The notes: generated from the sequence alone by a model not told the origin. DNA of 64,000 nt from Allodiplogaster sudhausi (GCA_945643635.1 CALZFC010000045.1:1730501-1794500), one strand, 5' to 3'. Positions 49,229 to 62,112 are shown, counted from the stretch's first letter. Numbers and translations: made by a program.

Positions 49229-50642
49229 TATTATATGTACATGAATACAGGCGCCTACAACGGAGAAATGCAAGCGCTGTCCCTATCGGATGGCTCTCCG
49301 AAGTGGTCTCTTCTTCTGGCTGCCTCCACTCGCTGCCAACCAGTCAGAGAGGGCCGCCAGATCTACGCTGCAGATCAAGAAGGGCATGTCTGCCAGATCT
49401 GCCTGGATGCCAGTGATATCACTTTAAGCAGATCTTATTTTCATTCAATAGGATATTAAATTCATGGGATTCTTTTAAGCTTAATTGTGGTTCAGTATTT
49501 TGTACTCATATTTTGTGTTTGTTGATTGGTCTACCAAGTTACTCTGGCAAAATAAGAATGTTCAAGTTTCAGACTGGCTCCGTATTATGGCGAAGGCTTG
49601 TGGCTGGCGCAGTGCGAGCTTCTCCGCTGGTCACTTCTTCCCATGTCATTATTGCCACTCTTACGGAGAAGTCGTCGCACTCTCCAAGGTGCTCTTTCAT
49701 TATTTCTTCCCCACTCTGTCTATTTTCTCTCTTATCTCACGCCTTTTCTTTCTCTCTCTCTCTCTCCCTCTCTCTCTCCGGTAATTGATTGACAAAAGAG
49801 AAACTAGTGATATGTAAATGCCTTATTTGCATCCCGGTTCTTGGAATTGTTTCTTTAAAGGAAGAATAATGATTCTCCAGGGCTGCACAGCACCTGGTAC
49901 TGTATGGCGAGTAACTCCGCAGTCCTCGCCCCAGGCTGCTCCGTACTTCGCATCTCCTCTCTTGCTTCCCGACAGCAACGCATTCCTTGTTGTCCGTGTT
50001 GATGGTAGACTCTCTAAGATCGGAGTCAAGGAAGGACAAGAGGTTAGCATACTTGTTAACGGGGTTTTAAAATGTAAAAATAAAAATTAGACGAGAAAAT
50101 GAAATGGATGTGATCGTATCTGCGATTTAGGGGGGCCTTGCTAGAAAAGGAAAATAAGATGCATTTTTTGCCTCTTTGAATGCTAGATAAATTATTGAGA
50201 GGCTCCATGGTATTACGTAACATTGCAGGAGTCCTCACTGTCTCTCCCTGCCTCATCCTTCTTCCACTCGGCCGCCATCGTGGATTCCCTAGTGGTACTT
50301 GCCTCCTCGTCTGCGCCCTCCTCTATCTTCCTTCTTTCTCTACACACTCTCTCTCCCCTTCGTTGTCTGCGCCTCTCCTCCTCTCCTTCTCTCTCACTGT
50401 TCTCTCCCTTTCACGTCTTTCCTTCCTCTCTCCTCCTGCCGTCTTCAACTGGTCACGTCCTCTGTGTACCTCTTCCTCTCCTGGAATCGCAACGGCGCTC
50501 CATGCATGCGCTGCAACTTGTCCCTTCTGCATCTCTGCCTCTCTTCTCTGCTCCCTCCCTCTCTGATGATCATCTTCTCATTGTCGGATCCCGTGACGAT
50601 TGGCTCAGGTGCTTTGATATGAGAGGGAGCATTGGGAAGTGA
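42203..50642 (+). CDS. AASDH: AASDH/ACSF4-like protein: adenylation, carrier and beta-propeller regions
   Basis: Fifteen phase-consistent exons sum to 2718 nt (905 aa): 42203-42408, 42571-42801, 43075-43261, 43377-43580, 43668-43823, 43950-44114, 44222-44294, 44431-44521, 48505-48674, 48738-48876, 49040-49188, 49251-49412, 49496-49688, 49865-50042, 50229-50642. The adenylation region has the AMP/ATP loop TSGTTGRPKIVLVPQQ, then FLGGELFPLS and YDVYGVTEVSCWATIR, and ends PPVNANGKVDVPALLALL. Exon 9 encodes an acyl-carrier-like segment with VSGVDSSSLLRL, whose Ser could carry phosphopantetheine. Exons 10-15 form a PQQ-type beta-propeller (WAVHMEKCIDAPPLLC, FAVIGSHSGLVICVGVDSGR) and end LLIVGSRDDWLRCFDM. 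This order is that of animal AASDH (human protein about 1100 aa), whose substrate is debated (beta-alanine or aminoadipate activation). Introns 6 and 10 begin with GC. Intron 8 holds the 3.8 kb minisatellite. Confidence 0.88.
44738..48504 (+). repeat. Minisatellite of about 50 units copying the exon 9 splice acceptor
   Basis: Units of 62-85 bp each contain a CT-rich tract, CCAG, and then the first 30 or so bases of AASDH-like exon 9 (ATTCGGTCTCTCC, CCCTCCTCTGCCGACTCCT). I count about 50 copies of CAGATTCGG by hand. The last, at 48502-48510, is the one followed by the true exon. Variants (TTT for TCT, a missing C, CTCC for CCCC) recur in blocks. Because this strand is nearly all pyrimidine, two frames stay open for over 1300 codons; these are not proteins. 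Confidence 0.95.
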
Positions 50643-51580
50643 GGAGAAAGAGAGAGATGAGGAAATGAATGAGAATGGGAAGAAAAGCAGAGCTACCCGA
50701 ATTCCCCTAATTGTAAGAGACTCTCAGCATTAGCAGAATGATTTAGGTGTGATTTTGAACTTTCAACTTGTCAATGTATTTCCCGTACAGGTTATAGGAA
50801 GCTTTTACTACAGCGGGTTGTCTAAATATTTTACTTTACATTTTCAACTGATTTAAGTTTAACGTTTATTTCTTTTGACTTTTTATTTTACACAACTTTT
50901 TTTTCAAGCTACTTTACACTAATCTTCCGTATTAATGAACCTCAATTTCTCAGTTTTATTACAGAAAATGGTTACAACAAACACAAAGGCGAAGTAGATA
51001 TGAAAAATTTCTGGACCTAACAAAGAAAGCGCAAGAACAGTTGGATGAACGAGATGTACTCTGCATAATCTGTAAAGCCAGTTTTCGTAAGTATGTATGC
51101 TTGGCCAGTATATTTTGTTCATAACAGGCATTCTTTGAAGTTCTACCATTCTCATGGTCAGTTATAGCTGCTTGCTAACATAAATACGCATAAAAACACC
51201 GCGTCGAGCCATCCAAAAAGCGTCGATATGAGTTCATATAAGTGAAAGTAGTGATTTTGCGAGCAACTAAAAAAGAACTATCAAAAAGTTGATAACTAGC
51301 AAATGCATGTAAAGGATACAAAACGACTTTGTTCGATGCAGACTACTCGTGCTTTTACTCTCTTGCCTATTTTCTTTCCGAGTTTCGCTCCCTCGCCATC
51401 GCAAAGTCTCTCTCTTGCTCTATAGCTCATATTCCTCATCTTCAACACTTTTTTCTCATACTCCTTGATAACTGTCTCTTCATTGGTCCCTTTTCTCGTC
51501 ATCTTTCCTTTCTCTGTCTCTCACTGTCTCTTATCTCTCTCCTCTCTCTCTCGCTCTCTCTTTCTTTCTCGATCTCTCAC
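50643..51580. other. Convergent intergenic region
   Basis: Lies between the 3' ends of the AASDH-like gene (plus) and melted (minus). AT-rich, with a CT-rich segment at 51480-51580. No supported gene. Confidence 0.55.
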
Positions 51581-54500
51581 TCATTGGCATCCTCCTGCCG
51601 CTTCTCTTCTTGCTTGCGCGATTGCGATGTGCAAGCACTGCATCCACTCCTCCGCTTTCCTCTCGTCGCTCGCCTGAATCACATTCAAATTTTTTTTATG
51701 GAATCGTACATAACAGTGGAAAAAAACAACATACATATTGAATTGAAGGAAAAAAAATATTAAAATAACACATCAGTACCTTGAGAACGTAGGACGAATT
51801 ATCGGCGGTGAATATCTCGAATACCTTCCTGAGCGACTTGCGACTTCTCCGCCCTCGACTCAGACTCTTCACGGCGCAAATCTTCTTCAGGTCAATCGTC
51901 GGCGATAGCATACTTGCCGCTTCGCTCTTTACATTATACTATTATATACACACATAAATATGCATGTATATTTACATATGTATATGTATATTTTGTATAA
52001 CGATGTACAATTTTACTAACCGTAGCCAATAAAAAAACTTGCCAAAATGTTTTAGTGTGAGTAACTGTTTGTAAATGATAAAGGTAATATACATATTATG
52101 ACCCACCGCCTGCTGTGTGGTGTAAGAGAGCGCGGCCGGCGACAGCATGAAGTACTTTGTCTGCCAGCGACGGAGAAACTTCCACCTCCCTCGCTTCTCC
52201 TTCAACGCGCCCTCCAGCACGCGCTCCTCCACAAAGTTTCTAGAAATACACATTGGGTTTTTTTTATTCTCAAAGTTGCAGCAGGACCTAATGCAATTAG
52301 TTAAAAAAAGAAATCTAAAACTAGACAAAGAAAACATAAAATCTATGTGTGCACAGAGATAACAAATTTAAATTGTTAAAAAAGTGTATATTCTTAAAAA
52401 TAACTTTTAACAGAAGAAAGCAGTCGTTTCATTTTTTCCCATTCTTACTTCACTTTATCCGGATGAGCACACGCGAAGCAGCTCCACTTTGTGGTGGCGG
52501 CGTCGAGGGAGAAACAGTCAAAGTAGTTCGCTTCGTCCAATTCCTTCAGCAGCTTCTCCTGCTCCTGGAAGCGAATCTTATCTTGTTTCGTGTTCTTTCT
52601 CTCTAAACATCCCTTCTCTCTCTCATGAAAATTATGGCTGAAATGAATTGCCGTGATGAAGGAAGTATGTACTTTGGAAGAAGGGAAAGCGGAGGTGACG
52701 AGAGCGACAAAGTCCCTTGTCTTGGTGAGCGAGGCAGGCAAGCAGCGCCAGCAGTGCGCCAGAGTGGCGAAGGCAGGCGAGGACTGCGAGAGGACGGTTC
52801 CGCTGCACTCCAGGGACGTCGATTCCATCTGAAAACATGTGGTGGTGGTTGTGGTGGTGGTTGCTCAACTCGAGTTTAGTGGATAGGGAATAAAAATAAT
52901 TTTCAAAGGCCAGGTTTTTGTTTTGCGAAAAGTCTCATTTGCTTATTAGTAAAAATATATAGAAAAGATATGTGATTCATGCAATGATAATAATCGCCTT
53001 GAGAACCTGCAGAAACATGAAATGGAGCCATGCGGCGGCGAGCTTCGTTTTGAAAGCAAAGAGGAAATCGGAATGGAAAGCGCAGTGCGGACCGCGTTCC
53101 TGGCATGCGAAGTGGACGCGCAGCTGGTGCTTGGAACCTCAAAGAAATGCCTCGTCAAGAGGTTATCAATAAAGAAATAGGAGCAGCCATTAAACACAAA
53201 GATGCTAATAAATAATAAATGAAGAGGATAAGTGTTAAATGAAAAAAATACATTAAGATTTAGACAAAAAAGTACCTTAAAGAGAGAAGGTAATCTTCCT
53301 AAAGAACAAATAAATAAATAAATAATAATCGTGAACCTTTCGCAGCTTCGACCGTGCACTGGATGGGAATCGGAAATCGTGCAGAGACTTCGGCGACAAA
53401 GCGACGAATCTTGGCGCGGCGGTGGTCGACGAATTGCTGGACAACGTCGCCGCGATCATCCTTTTCCTAGAAGATTTTTTTTATTCATCTTGTTTTAAAT
53501 TACACCTTTTTTATTAAATAGTAACAGATCGTATGTACCTCCTCAATCCATCCATTGGAGACAGCGGAGAGAGCCTCGATCCCCTCGACGTCCTCCTCCC
53601 TCTCCTCCTCGATGACGTGTGCTCCTCCTCCTGCGGCTGCCGCGTGGCTGCCTCCTCCCGCTGAACTCGTCGAGGGAGCTACCGCCGTTGCCGTCGTGGT
53701 GACTGCCGCCGCGCCCGGCGTTGCTGGGAACGTCGTCTCGTAGACGCCAGGATAGAGCCACGCTCGCCTTCCTGGCGGAGGCCCCATGCCTTCTCGATAC
53801 ACATGGTTGTGAGAAGGCAGAGTGACGGCCTTTGCTGATTGCGTAGTAGCAGCGTGTTGTTGTTGGAAGCGAGGTGCCCTGTAAGTTGCCTTTGTCATGT
53901 ATAAATCATCTTCTCGAAGTATTTCTTAAAGCAATCCCATCTCACCGTTACACATTCCAGGATAGATCAAAGAGGAAAAGCAATGAGGACCTGCTGAAAT
54001 GACAGTATACCTTGAAGTGAAGTGGGTGGAGGATGCGAGAGAGCCCGATGAAAGATCTCGCGAGACGGAAGCGACAGCGGGCACCGTGTCACCACTTCCG
54101 CGTGGACTGAGCAACGAGTTCAAATAGCATTCAAATGAATTAACAAATAAAAATGCTAATAAAATTTTGCTTTAACATATGAATATTGACTGAATGATCA
54201 TAAGAATGCGTTGATACCCGTACGGAGCGAGAACGGAGACGAAGCTGCGGCTGCGCTGTTTGGACAGCGAGGAGCTGCTGCGGTTCTGGTACGCGGCTGC
54301 CAGCGTCTGCGTGTTCTTGTCCAATTCGAGGGCAGACGCGTCAGCTGAGGAGTCACCAGGCACTCTAAGAGAGATTAGGGATCAGAGGGAAGAACATGAA
54401 CGAGAGAGAGAGAGAGAGCGAGAAAGAAGTGGAGAAAGAAAGAGAAAATCACAGAAGAAACATGGTGAGAGAGAGACAGAGAGGGAGAGAAGGAAGAGAG

Positions 54501-55009
54501 AGATAAACTAGTAGACAGAAGGGAGAGACAAAAAGGGCGATAGAGAGAGAGAGAAAACAAAAAGACGATACAACGCAAATAGGGGTAATGAAAATAAAAG
54601 AATAGCAGGATTCTTTACCTTGGCACGGCTTGCGTACTTCCGAGGCCGATCCCACCGGGACGAGAAGAGGATCTGCAAACGGTGTGTGGCTTCTTCTATT
54701 ACCATCTTACAATCATAGGTGCCAATCAAAAATTCCATGAAAAATATCTGAGTAGCCGGAATGGCAACAGGAACTTGTAAAATGTACCTCTTGCTGATGA
54801 CGCTAATCGAGTCACTGGAAGCATCTTCCCTGTGGCGATTCAATGGATGGCTCAGGCCAGTAGCAGAGGCCAGCTGAGCACCCAGTTGAGGGTCCATTGA
54901 GACTGAAGAGAGCGAGCAACCAGCACGGCTCTCTGCCGAGGAGAGACTGCAGACATGGGAGAGAGAGAGGGGGAGACAGAGCAAGAGAGAAAGAGAGAGA
55001 GAGAGCGAG

Positions 55010-55054
<45 letters not shown>

Positions 55055-56259
55055 AGCTTGCAACTGACCCGGCGAGGGCGACAATCCGTTCGATCTGGCG
55101 TTGGCTGCCTAGGCAACTCGCGCGGGAGATGGCATTCAGTTCGGAGAGATGGCCATGCAAGGAGGATGGGAAACACTCCACGACATCTGGAAGAATAGAG
55201 AGTGTGGTGGAAAGGGCGGTGAGCAAGAGATAGGGAGAGAGATAGAGAGAGAGAAGAGAGAGAGAGAGATAGAGAGAGAGAGAGATAGAGAGAGAGAGAA
55301 AAGATATGTAGATAGACAGAAATAGAAATCTCAATATGAAAAATCTCTGCAATCTCAGTTCAGTTATTCTTCAAAAACTTTGCAAGGAGTCGTTAATTAA
55401 AGAACCAAAAATACTTAAGAAGCTTTTAAACTTTATTCTGTATTCTCGCTGCTTCTTTGACTCTGTTTCTCTCCTGTTCCGTGTTCTGTGACCGTACTCT
55501 CAAGATGCGTGAGGATGAGAGGGAGAGCCTGGGCATCCGAGAGGGCAGCACACTGGACAAGGCGATCCACTACTATCACGGCGTGCGGAAGGGAAATACG
55601 ACCGATTCCAGAAAAAACCTGAGAGACAGAGAGAGAGGTAAGAGATGCAAAAAAAAAAACCAGACAAAGAGAGAGAAAGAGAGACAGAGAGAGAGAGCAA
55701 CAATTCTATCTGCACTGCTCAAATCGCCACTGAAAACAAACTACTTTAACTGAAATTTTCACTTTAATAATAGAAAAAAACCTGGTAAGGCATTGAAGGA
55801 TAAATTTCAGAACAAAAAGGAACCTTTAAATACAAAAAAAAACTTACCTTTGCCAGCGTCGCTAGATTTGAGCGGAAAAAGGGCAAAGTGGAAGCATCAC
55901 AGAGCACTGGCAGATACTCAGCGAGCTCCTGAAAGAGATAATCTACTTATGTACATATTCAAGAAAACGATGGAGTGGAGATGAAAAACAAGCCGTTGAA
56001 AAGAGTCTTGCCTGATTTCTGCCTCTGGAGACGAGGGCGAGGAAGATGTGGAGAACGGCAGTGCCGGTGGGAGGAGCGAGGAGGAAGTGAGAGAGCAGGG
56101 GGAGGTGGGGCAGGAGGAGCTGCAGGGGAAATCACTTTAGGCTATTCACGGCTACAAACCGTTGTTTTTTGAGTATGATATCTTCTTTCTATCGCTCCCC
56201 TTTGTTTTCACTTCATGCTCGTTTCATTCAGCGCATTTGATTGTCGCAGTTCTATCATG

Positions 56260-56298
<39 letters not shown>

Positions 56299-57401
56299 TT
56301 GTCTCACTCTCTCTCTCTCTTTCTCTTTCTCTCTCTCTCGCCCTATTTCACTCTCTTTCTCTTCTCTCTCTTTCTCTCCTTCTCTCTAGCTCGCTCACAT
56401 CTGGCTTGTTGTTCGCGACAATGGAAGCGAGTTGCAAGAGGGAGAGCCGGTCGGCGGCGAGAGCGTCGTGTCCGCCGGCGCCCGTCTGGCGGCCGTCGGC
56501 GTCGAGCAGCCGCATGAGCTGCGGCACGTGCGCGTGCACGGCCTCGCGGTTCTCGCCGTAAATCTGCGGCAGCACTCGGAGCAGAGACGTGTTTCCTGTA
56601 CGTTCGTGCTTATTCATTGCATTTCTGATAGAAGATACGAACCATTACTAATGTGCGAGATGATCTGGATGGCATACTGCGCAAGCGCTTTGCTGTTATG
56701 GATGGCGGCGAGCGAGATGTAGGAAGTCGTGCTCTTCACGAGGTCGGCATGGCCCGAACCTATTTATAAAAAAAATCACTATTTATTTTTGCAATTAATA
56801 ATATATGAAATAAAGACGTTAAAATTGTCTACCTAATGCAACGATCGCAGCCGGAATTGCGAGAGTCATCACCGACTTCTTGCCATAGTGCTAAAAGGCG
56901 AATTGACAATGTCAATTTACATTTTTTAATTAAATAACTAATGCATATTCAAGGTGAGCTGCTTTGAATTGATCAAAAACAAAAAAAAAACGAGCAATCA
57001 CATGTTCAATGTTCATCTTTTGACTGACTAGAAAAAGGCTGCTCATGAGATCTGTGGCGATTTTGCAGTGCGGAGAGTCGACGTACTAAAGAAAGAAAGA
57101 AACTTCTTTTCTGTGTGACTGTAGATAATGAGGTAGTTTTCGAAGAAAGGCATCAGAGATAATGAGTGGGAGTGGTTAAAAATGGAGAAAGGAAACAAAA
57201 TCTGACCTGCTCAGAGGTCGAGTCGTAGATGATCATTTTGTGACGGAGGCAGCTGTCGAGGACGTCAACCATCTCTGCACAGTACATCTCGATTGAGCCC
57301 GTCTCACTAAAAGACGTGCTTATGAGAAGAGGAGGATTAGTAAAGACAATTCTCCTTACAATATGCAGCTTCGGCTTTGTTCTGGCGTACATTTGTCTCT
57401 T

Positions 57402-57450
<49 letters not shown>

Positions 57451-57456
57451 TTTTTT

Positions 57457-57511
<55 letters not shown>

Positions 57512-58203
57512 TATCACTCCTTCTTTCTCTTTCTTTATCTGTCTCCATCTCTTTGTATCGCCTCTCTCTCTCTTTCTTTCCTTCTCTCACCGAATAGCAG
57601 CCGTGATCCGTGCGACAACAATCTCGACAACACTCTGGTCGACTCGGTTGACTATGAAGGAGGGCGCGTTGAAGATGTGCTTGAGCTGCACGAATGCAGT
57701 ATGCTAAAGAAAGGAAACGTTTGAGGAAACAGCAATGAATTTACTATGCTTTCTGTGTCAAGTCAAACTATTTACATAATTAGGTTAATTTACTTTTTAA
57801 ATACTTTTTCAATAGTATCAAAATGGTACACCCTTTTACTTCATCTGTGCTTGTGTATTTTGATGATTACATACAAATATGCATATGTATGTACATATGT
57901 ACATATATTTCTAAGGAAATAGTGCTAACAATATGTTGAAGACGAAAATAATAGGAGTTTTATAATAATTCGGGATTTCAATCTTTAGTTATTTTTTTCT
58001 CAAACATTCGATAACAACTGTGTCATTTATAGTCATTTTCAGGGTTATTTGGGTTGTTTATGGAAGGGCGTAGGCCTAACACTTTTATGGATCTTCTTCA
58101 ATTCTTTACTTTCAATCCCTTTCATCTTCTCCTAGCTCTCGTCTGTCTCCTTCTCTCTCTCCCTCTCTCTCTCTTCTTCTTCTCTCTCTCCTTCTCTCTC
58201 TCT

Positions 58204-58242
<39 letters not shown>

Positions 58243-58361
58243 ATACTTCGTGTACTTGCGCAACGACTCAACCGTTGCAAGTGAACATTCTGACTCAGCT
58301 GTTGTGCTCTTTTGAAAAGAAAACGAACATAAACGGGAAAGGAGAGCAGAAAGGTTGGCAG

Positions 58362-58395
<34 letters not shown>

Positions 58396-58857
58396 GAGAG
58401 AGAGCGCACGAGAGAACGACAGAGAGAGAACGTAACATCTCAAGAAGCTTGGGTGTGGCGCAGAAAGATAGCGAGACAAATAGATATGGAGAAGAGGAGA
58501 AAAGAGAGAGATAGTGAGATAGAGAGAGATAGAGAAAGAGAGTTAGAGAAAAAGAAAGCGATTCAGGCAGAATTGGAATGCCTCACGTAAAAGGGGTGGG
58601 GGGAGGGGGTGAATGAGACTGCCGGAGTAGTGAAAGGAGAGGTGGAGGATGTGAGAGAGGAGGACTCGTATGATGGGAAGATGTGGGGGATGGGTTAGAG
58701 GTTATGGGGTCGCGGCAAAGAGAGGCTAAGCCAGATCAGTGCCATGACGTCACGCACAAACCAGATCAGTGATGACGTCATAGTCGGAGATGGTGAAGAG
58801 CTGGCCGGCCGAGTTGAGCTGCCGCTGCTCGAGCACGCGCACCATGAGCGGGTGCAT
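51581..58857 (-). CDS. melt: Melted / VEPH1 orthologue (PH-domain protein)
   Basis: Membrane-associated PH-domain protein that tunes insulin/TOR and TGF-beta signalling in flies and vertebrates. Exon 1 (58857-58762) starts [20 protein letters not shown]. Next come [20 protein letters not shown] and [20 protein letters not shown] (57700-57208), [98 protein letters not shown] (about 55600-55440) and [15 protein letters not shown]. Ser-rich exons (54950-53950) follow, then [20 protein letters not shown] with [34 protein letters not shown], and [20 protein letters not shown]. The PH domain spans two exons ([36 protein letters not shown]) plus [20 protein letters not shown] at 51673-51581. The order matches VEPH1 from end to end. 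One intron begins GC (NQ|GCAAGA, about 56010). Other donors are more conventional (several GTA). Confidence 0.92.
54400..54560 (+). repeat. GA microsatellite in a melted intron
   Basis: Interrupted (GA)n, CT on the coding (minus) strand. A second, purer one lies at 54960-55050, and others at 55225-55300. Confidence 0.85.
56262..56392 (+). repeat. CT microsatellite in a melted intron
   Basis: Interrupted (CT)n ending at the donor side of the exon encoding [14 protein letters not shown]. It is GA on the coding strand. Confidence 0.8.
57400..57590 (+). repeat. CT/T-rich microsatellite in a melted intron
   Basis: (CT)n with TTT interruptions between the exons at 57710-57598 and 57307-57208. The large GA- or CT-rich ORFs here are spurious. 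Confidence 0.85.
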
Positions 58858-59334
58858 CGGGACGGGCCGTAGATTGGGTGGGCGACGACCCAAGTCGGGC
58901 CGTGAAATGGAAAGGTACGGCCCAGAATCAAGGCCGTGGATTCGCGAGTCGGTCAGATATTAGAACGGAGATGATTGGACCGCGAATGGCCCGTCCGCGA
59001 GCTAGCCAAGAGTAGGCTACTCTCTCAATGATTACAACCCGTCTGAAATAAGCATCAGGTTTACAAGAAGAGCAAAGTTATGACACGCCAGGTGATGAAA
59101 GGAAAAATGCTAATTATAATGAGGCATTTGGAGTGGATGCAAGATGATGACAGCTTGCAAGGGAGGGGAACGAGCGGAGATTTGCATACGTTCGCCCCGT
59201 GTCATCTCGACCTCGATGACTCTCGGATGCTAGCGGAGGTTAGGGAGGTTAGGAAATGGAGGAGGAGAAGAAGATGGGGCATGGGGAGAGGAGAGGGAAT
59301 GCTAATGGAGAACGCATACAGGGGAGAACGAGAC

Positions 59335-59365
<31 letters not shown>

Positions 59366-60194
59366 GAGAGAGAGGGAGAGAGAGGGTAAAACAGCAGCCA
59401 GCCAGCCATCAGGGAGGGCTCTAGGCCTCGTTGCTCTACAGGAAGGAGACGACGGGGGCCAGCGCGCCCCTGGACTGTTTCTTCTGTCTGTCTGCCTATC
59501 TCTCTCACACCCTCGCTCATTGTCTCGTTCTCTTTCGCGTCCTCTCTCACTATCCCTATCTCTCTTTCTCCCCAACCATTGATAGCTTTGACGTCTGCCG
59601 CCTCTCTCATCATTGAACGCGTGTCCGCTTCATCTTTGCCACTCTGCGTCTCTTGACTGTATGTATTCTCTCGTCTCCTCGATACGTTCGCTCCGTCTCT
59701 TTCTCTCTCTCACTCTCTCTCTCTCTCTCTCTCTCGCTCACTCTCTCTCTCTCTCTTCCTCTTCCCTTTTCTACCGTCTTTCACTTTGCGATGCGCCGCC
59801 AGCCGACTACTCTCACCTGGCGTGCTCTTTGCTCGAAGAGAAACCATCAGAGAGACCGAGAGAGAGTGCAGATCGTAGAGGGCGCAGAGTGCGAAACACA
59901 GAGAGAGAATACATGGCCACTTGAGAGAGTCGGTGAAGGATAGAGGAGCTAGAGAGCATAAAGTTTAAGGTGAAATGAGGAGGAAATCGAGACAAGGTAA
60001 GAGATGATGAGAAAAGGAGGTGTGTGCTTGAGAGAGAGAGAGAATACAGAGAGCTAGAGGAGGAGTGAGCGTTAGAACGAGAATGAGGAAACGCAATCTG
60101 GCATTGAAAGAGTACAAGGACATGCGGGACGATATGTCACTGAATGACTACTACCTCACTCCCTCGCCTTTCCTCTCTGCCTCTCTAGTCCATA

Positions 60195-60225
<31 letters not shown>

Positions 60226-60876
60226 AACTCTCAGTAAGATGAGCCGTTCGTCCTGGTGGCTGCGAAGGACTCACGTGTGACGTCACGAGCTACGACCTCC
60301 CATGCAATTTCAACATTTAGAGCATTTTGGCTAAGCAGAAGAAACCTAGTGAATGAAAAAAATAGTAAAACTTATATGTAAGCATAAATGCATTCGTCTT
60401 GTGAATGAGAAAAAGATGTGCCATGACGAGAGCGCAGGAGACAAATAACTAACAAACTAGTTGCAGAAATTATTTTTATCATGCGATGTATAATTCAATG
60501 CACCTAACGGTTCAAATTATATTTACATCACAATTATGCAATCAAAAGTTCTTTTTTGAATAATAACTTACAATTTGTACACATGCAATACCATCAATAA
60601 TTCTCGTTTGAAGAAAACGTAAATATGAAAACTTATTGTTAGCAGCACATTCTGGACGATTTCATTCATATTGCGCAAATGTTTTAAAAATTTACCAATA
60701 TTATAAGTTTCGCAGATATATATATTTCAACACCGTTTTCCGTGCACTTAAATAAGAACTCGAAATTGCATGATAAATATGGTAAACCTTTCCGCAAGAA
60801 CGTGAAAAAATGTATAATTGCGGATTTGCATTACGGAAAAGTGCAAAAATCAATAATTAGTAGTTCAATTTGCGAG
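58858..60876. other. Divergent upstream region of melted and the SSP gene
   Basis: GC-rich just upstream of melted exon 1, with GA tract 59334-59385 and CT tracts at 59698-59755 and 60195-60230. AT-rich after 60300. No supported gene; the ORFs here are microsatellite-driven. Confidence 0.5.
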
Positions 60877-60884
60877 TATAAAAG
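60877..60884 (+). promoter_or_regulatory. TATA box of the SSP gene
   Basis: TATAAAAG, 79 bp upstream of the ATG at 60963, fits a core promoter for a strongly expressed short gene. Confidence 0.6.
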
Positions 60885-60962
60885 GGACGGAAATGACTTG
60901 TCTCAATCACAGTCGCCGCTTGCCAGCCTCTGCGCTCTCTTCTTCTGCTACGCTATCTCGCC

Positions 60963-61607
60963 ATGTCTGCTCTGACCATCGATCCCCCCGCGGCCGCAGT
61001 CCCCGCTGCTGCGGAGCTTCCGTTCACCAGCTCGCCAACCCGGGCGCCGCTCGCCTTGTCTTCAAGGTTTGTTTCCTCTCTCAAGAATGTTAACTACAAA
61101 CACTTTTCACTAGAAGTAAGCAATACTTACGACCAGGGAACACCAATAAAATTACTGAATAGCTCGATTTGCTTACAGGTGAAGTCGTCGAACAACAACG
61201 AGTACCGCCTGAAGCCTGTGTTCGGCTTCGTTGAACCGGGCGCGGCTGCTCCCCTCGAGATCACCCGTCTCGCTGGCGCCCCCAAGCAGGACAAGATGGT
61301 CATCCAGTACGCCGAGGCGCCCGCCGATGCTGCGGACGCCACCGCCGCTTTCAAGGTTCTTAGCGATAGGAGGAAAGAGAACAAGCGAAATTCATCCACG
61401 GATGGTTCATATCGGGAAGAGACATTGTGATCAGAACTATGATCTGTTCAAAAGAATGCCTGATTTGCTCGAGTCTTGGCATTAGTACTATGTTGCAAGA
61501 GACTAGCTGTAAAATGAGATGAGTTTCAATAATTATTTCTTGATTCCTTTTCTCGTGCAGGCGGCTGCAGTCGCTGGCGAGGTGACTCTGCCAGTCACGG
61601 CTGAGTA
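60963..61607 (+). CDS. SSP-type MSP-domain (sperm) protein, frameshift in exon 1
   Basis: Short nematode protein with one Major Sperm Protein fold, of the SSP class found in sperm. Three exons: 60963-61067, about 61180-61354 and 61561-61607. The start MSALTIDPPAAAVPAA matches the family N-terminus. The continuation GASVHQLANPGAARLVFK lies in another frame, so one base appears missing near 61009-61014. The rest is intact: VKSSNNNEYRLKPVFGFVEP, EITRLAGAPKQDKMVIQYAE, AAFK and AAAVAGEVTLPVTAE, with TAG at 61605-61607. The intact length would be about 109 aa, as in C. elegans relatives. Donors are GTTTGT and GTTCTT. It is either a sequencing indel or a recently broken copy. Confidence 0.85.
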
Positions 61608-61941
61608 GACGAAAGAAGAAATCCACTCTCGCCTCAGCCCTCTTCGGTCATACGTCTTCTTCCATCTTAAGCGATAAATCCTCCGTTCTATGAATCTTCT
61701 TATTCCTCGCATTTCAATCGGTGATATAATTCGTAAGGTGAAGAAAATAAGTGGAGGGATGGCTTGGTAATTCTATGGTATGGAGTCCAACAAATGAAAA
61801 TCATAAAGGGAATTTATTAGCCCTAGTTGTCGGTAATGGCATGATTGTCAGCATATAGAGAACATTCTCAAAAGCATATTTTGGCACGAGCGCAATTTAC
61901 AAAAGCTAATGAAAGCTTTCTTGCATTATATTTTCTTGCTC

Positions 61942-62018
61942 ACATTTGGCATATTTTTCGCGACAATGGAATCGAGTTGCAAGAGGGAGAGTCGATCGCC
62001 GGCGAGAGCCTAACGTCC
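61942..62018 (-). pseudogene. Copy of a melted exon fragment
   Basis: Matches 56396-56475 in the same orientation (TTCGCGACAATGGAA, CGAGTTGCAAGAGGGAGAG, CGGCGAGAGC), the coding part for [17 protein letters not shown]. About 77 bp of similarity including the intron-side CTCACAT. No other melted exon is nearby. Confidence 0.65.
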
Positions 62019-62112
62019 ACCATTGAAAACATATTAAACTTAAAAATAAAACCCAATTTTAATATTATTATTTTTTACATTTTAATATATAATTCGAATA
62101 TAACTACCGTCT

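Noticed and set aside
49590..49690. Apparent frameshift in the AASDH-like propeller, because the alternate frame reads GEVVALSK
   Set aside because: The main frame continues in phase to the next exon (HSPR joined to IMILQGCTAPGTVW), which aligns better with the propeller strand and keeps all 15 exons in phase.
53500..53898. Separate minus-strand gene starting [14 protein letters not shown]
   Set aside because: It is an internal Ala/Gly-rich exon of melted ending at SNGWIEE with a GTACAT donor.
55457..55753. Plus-strand 98-codon ORF within melted
   Set aside because: The minus strand of the same bases encodes a phase-compatible melted exon ([20 protein letters not shown]).
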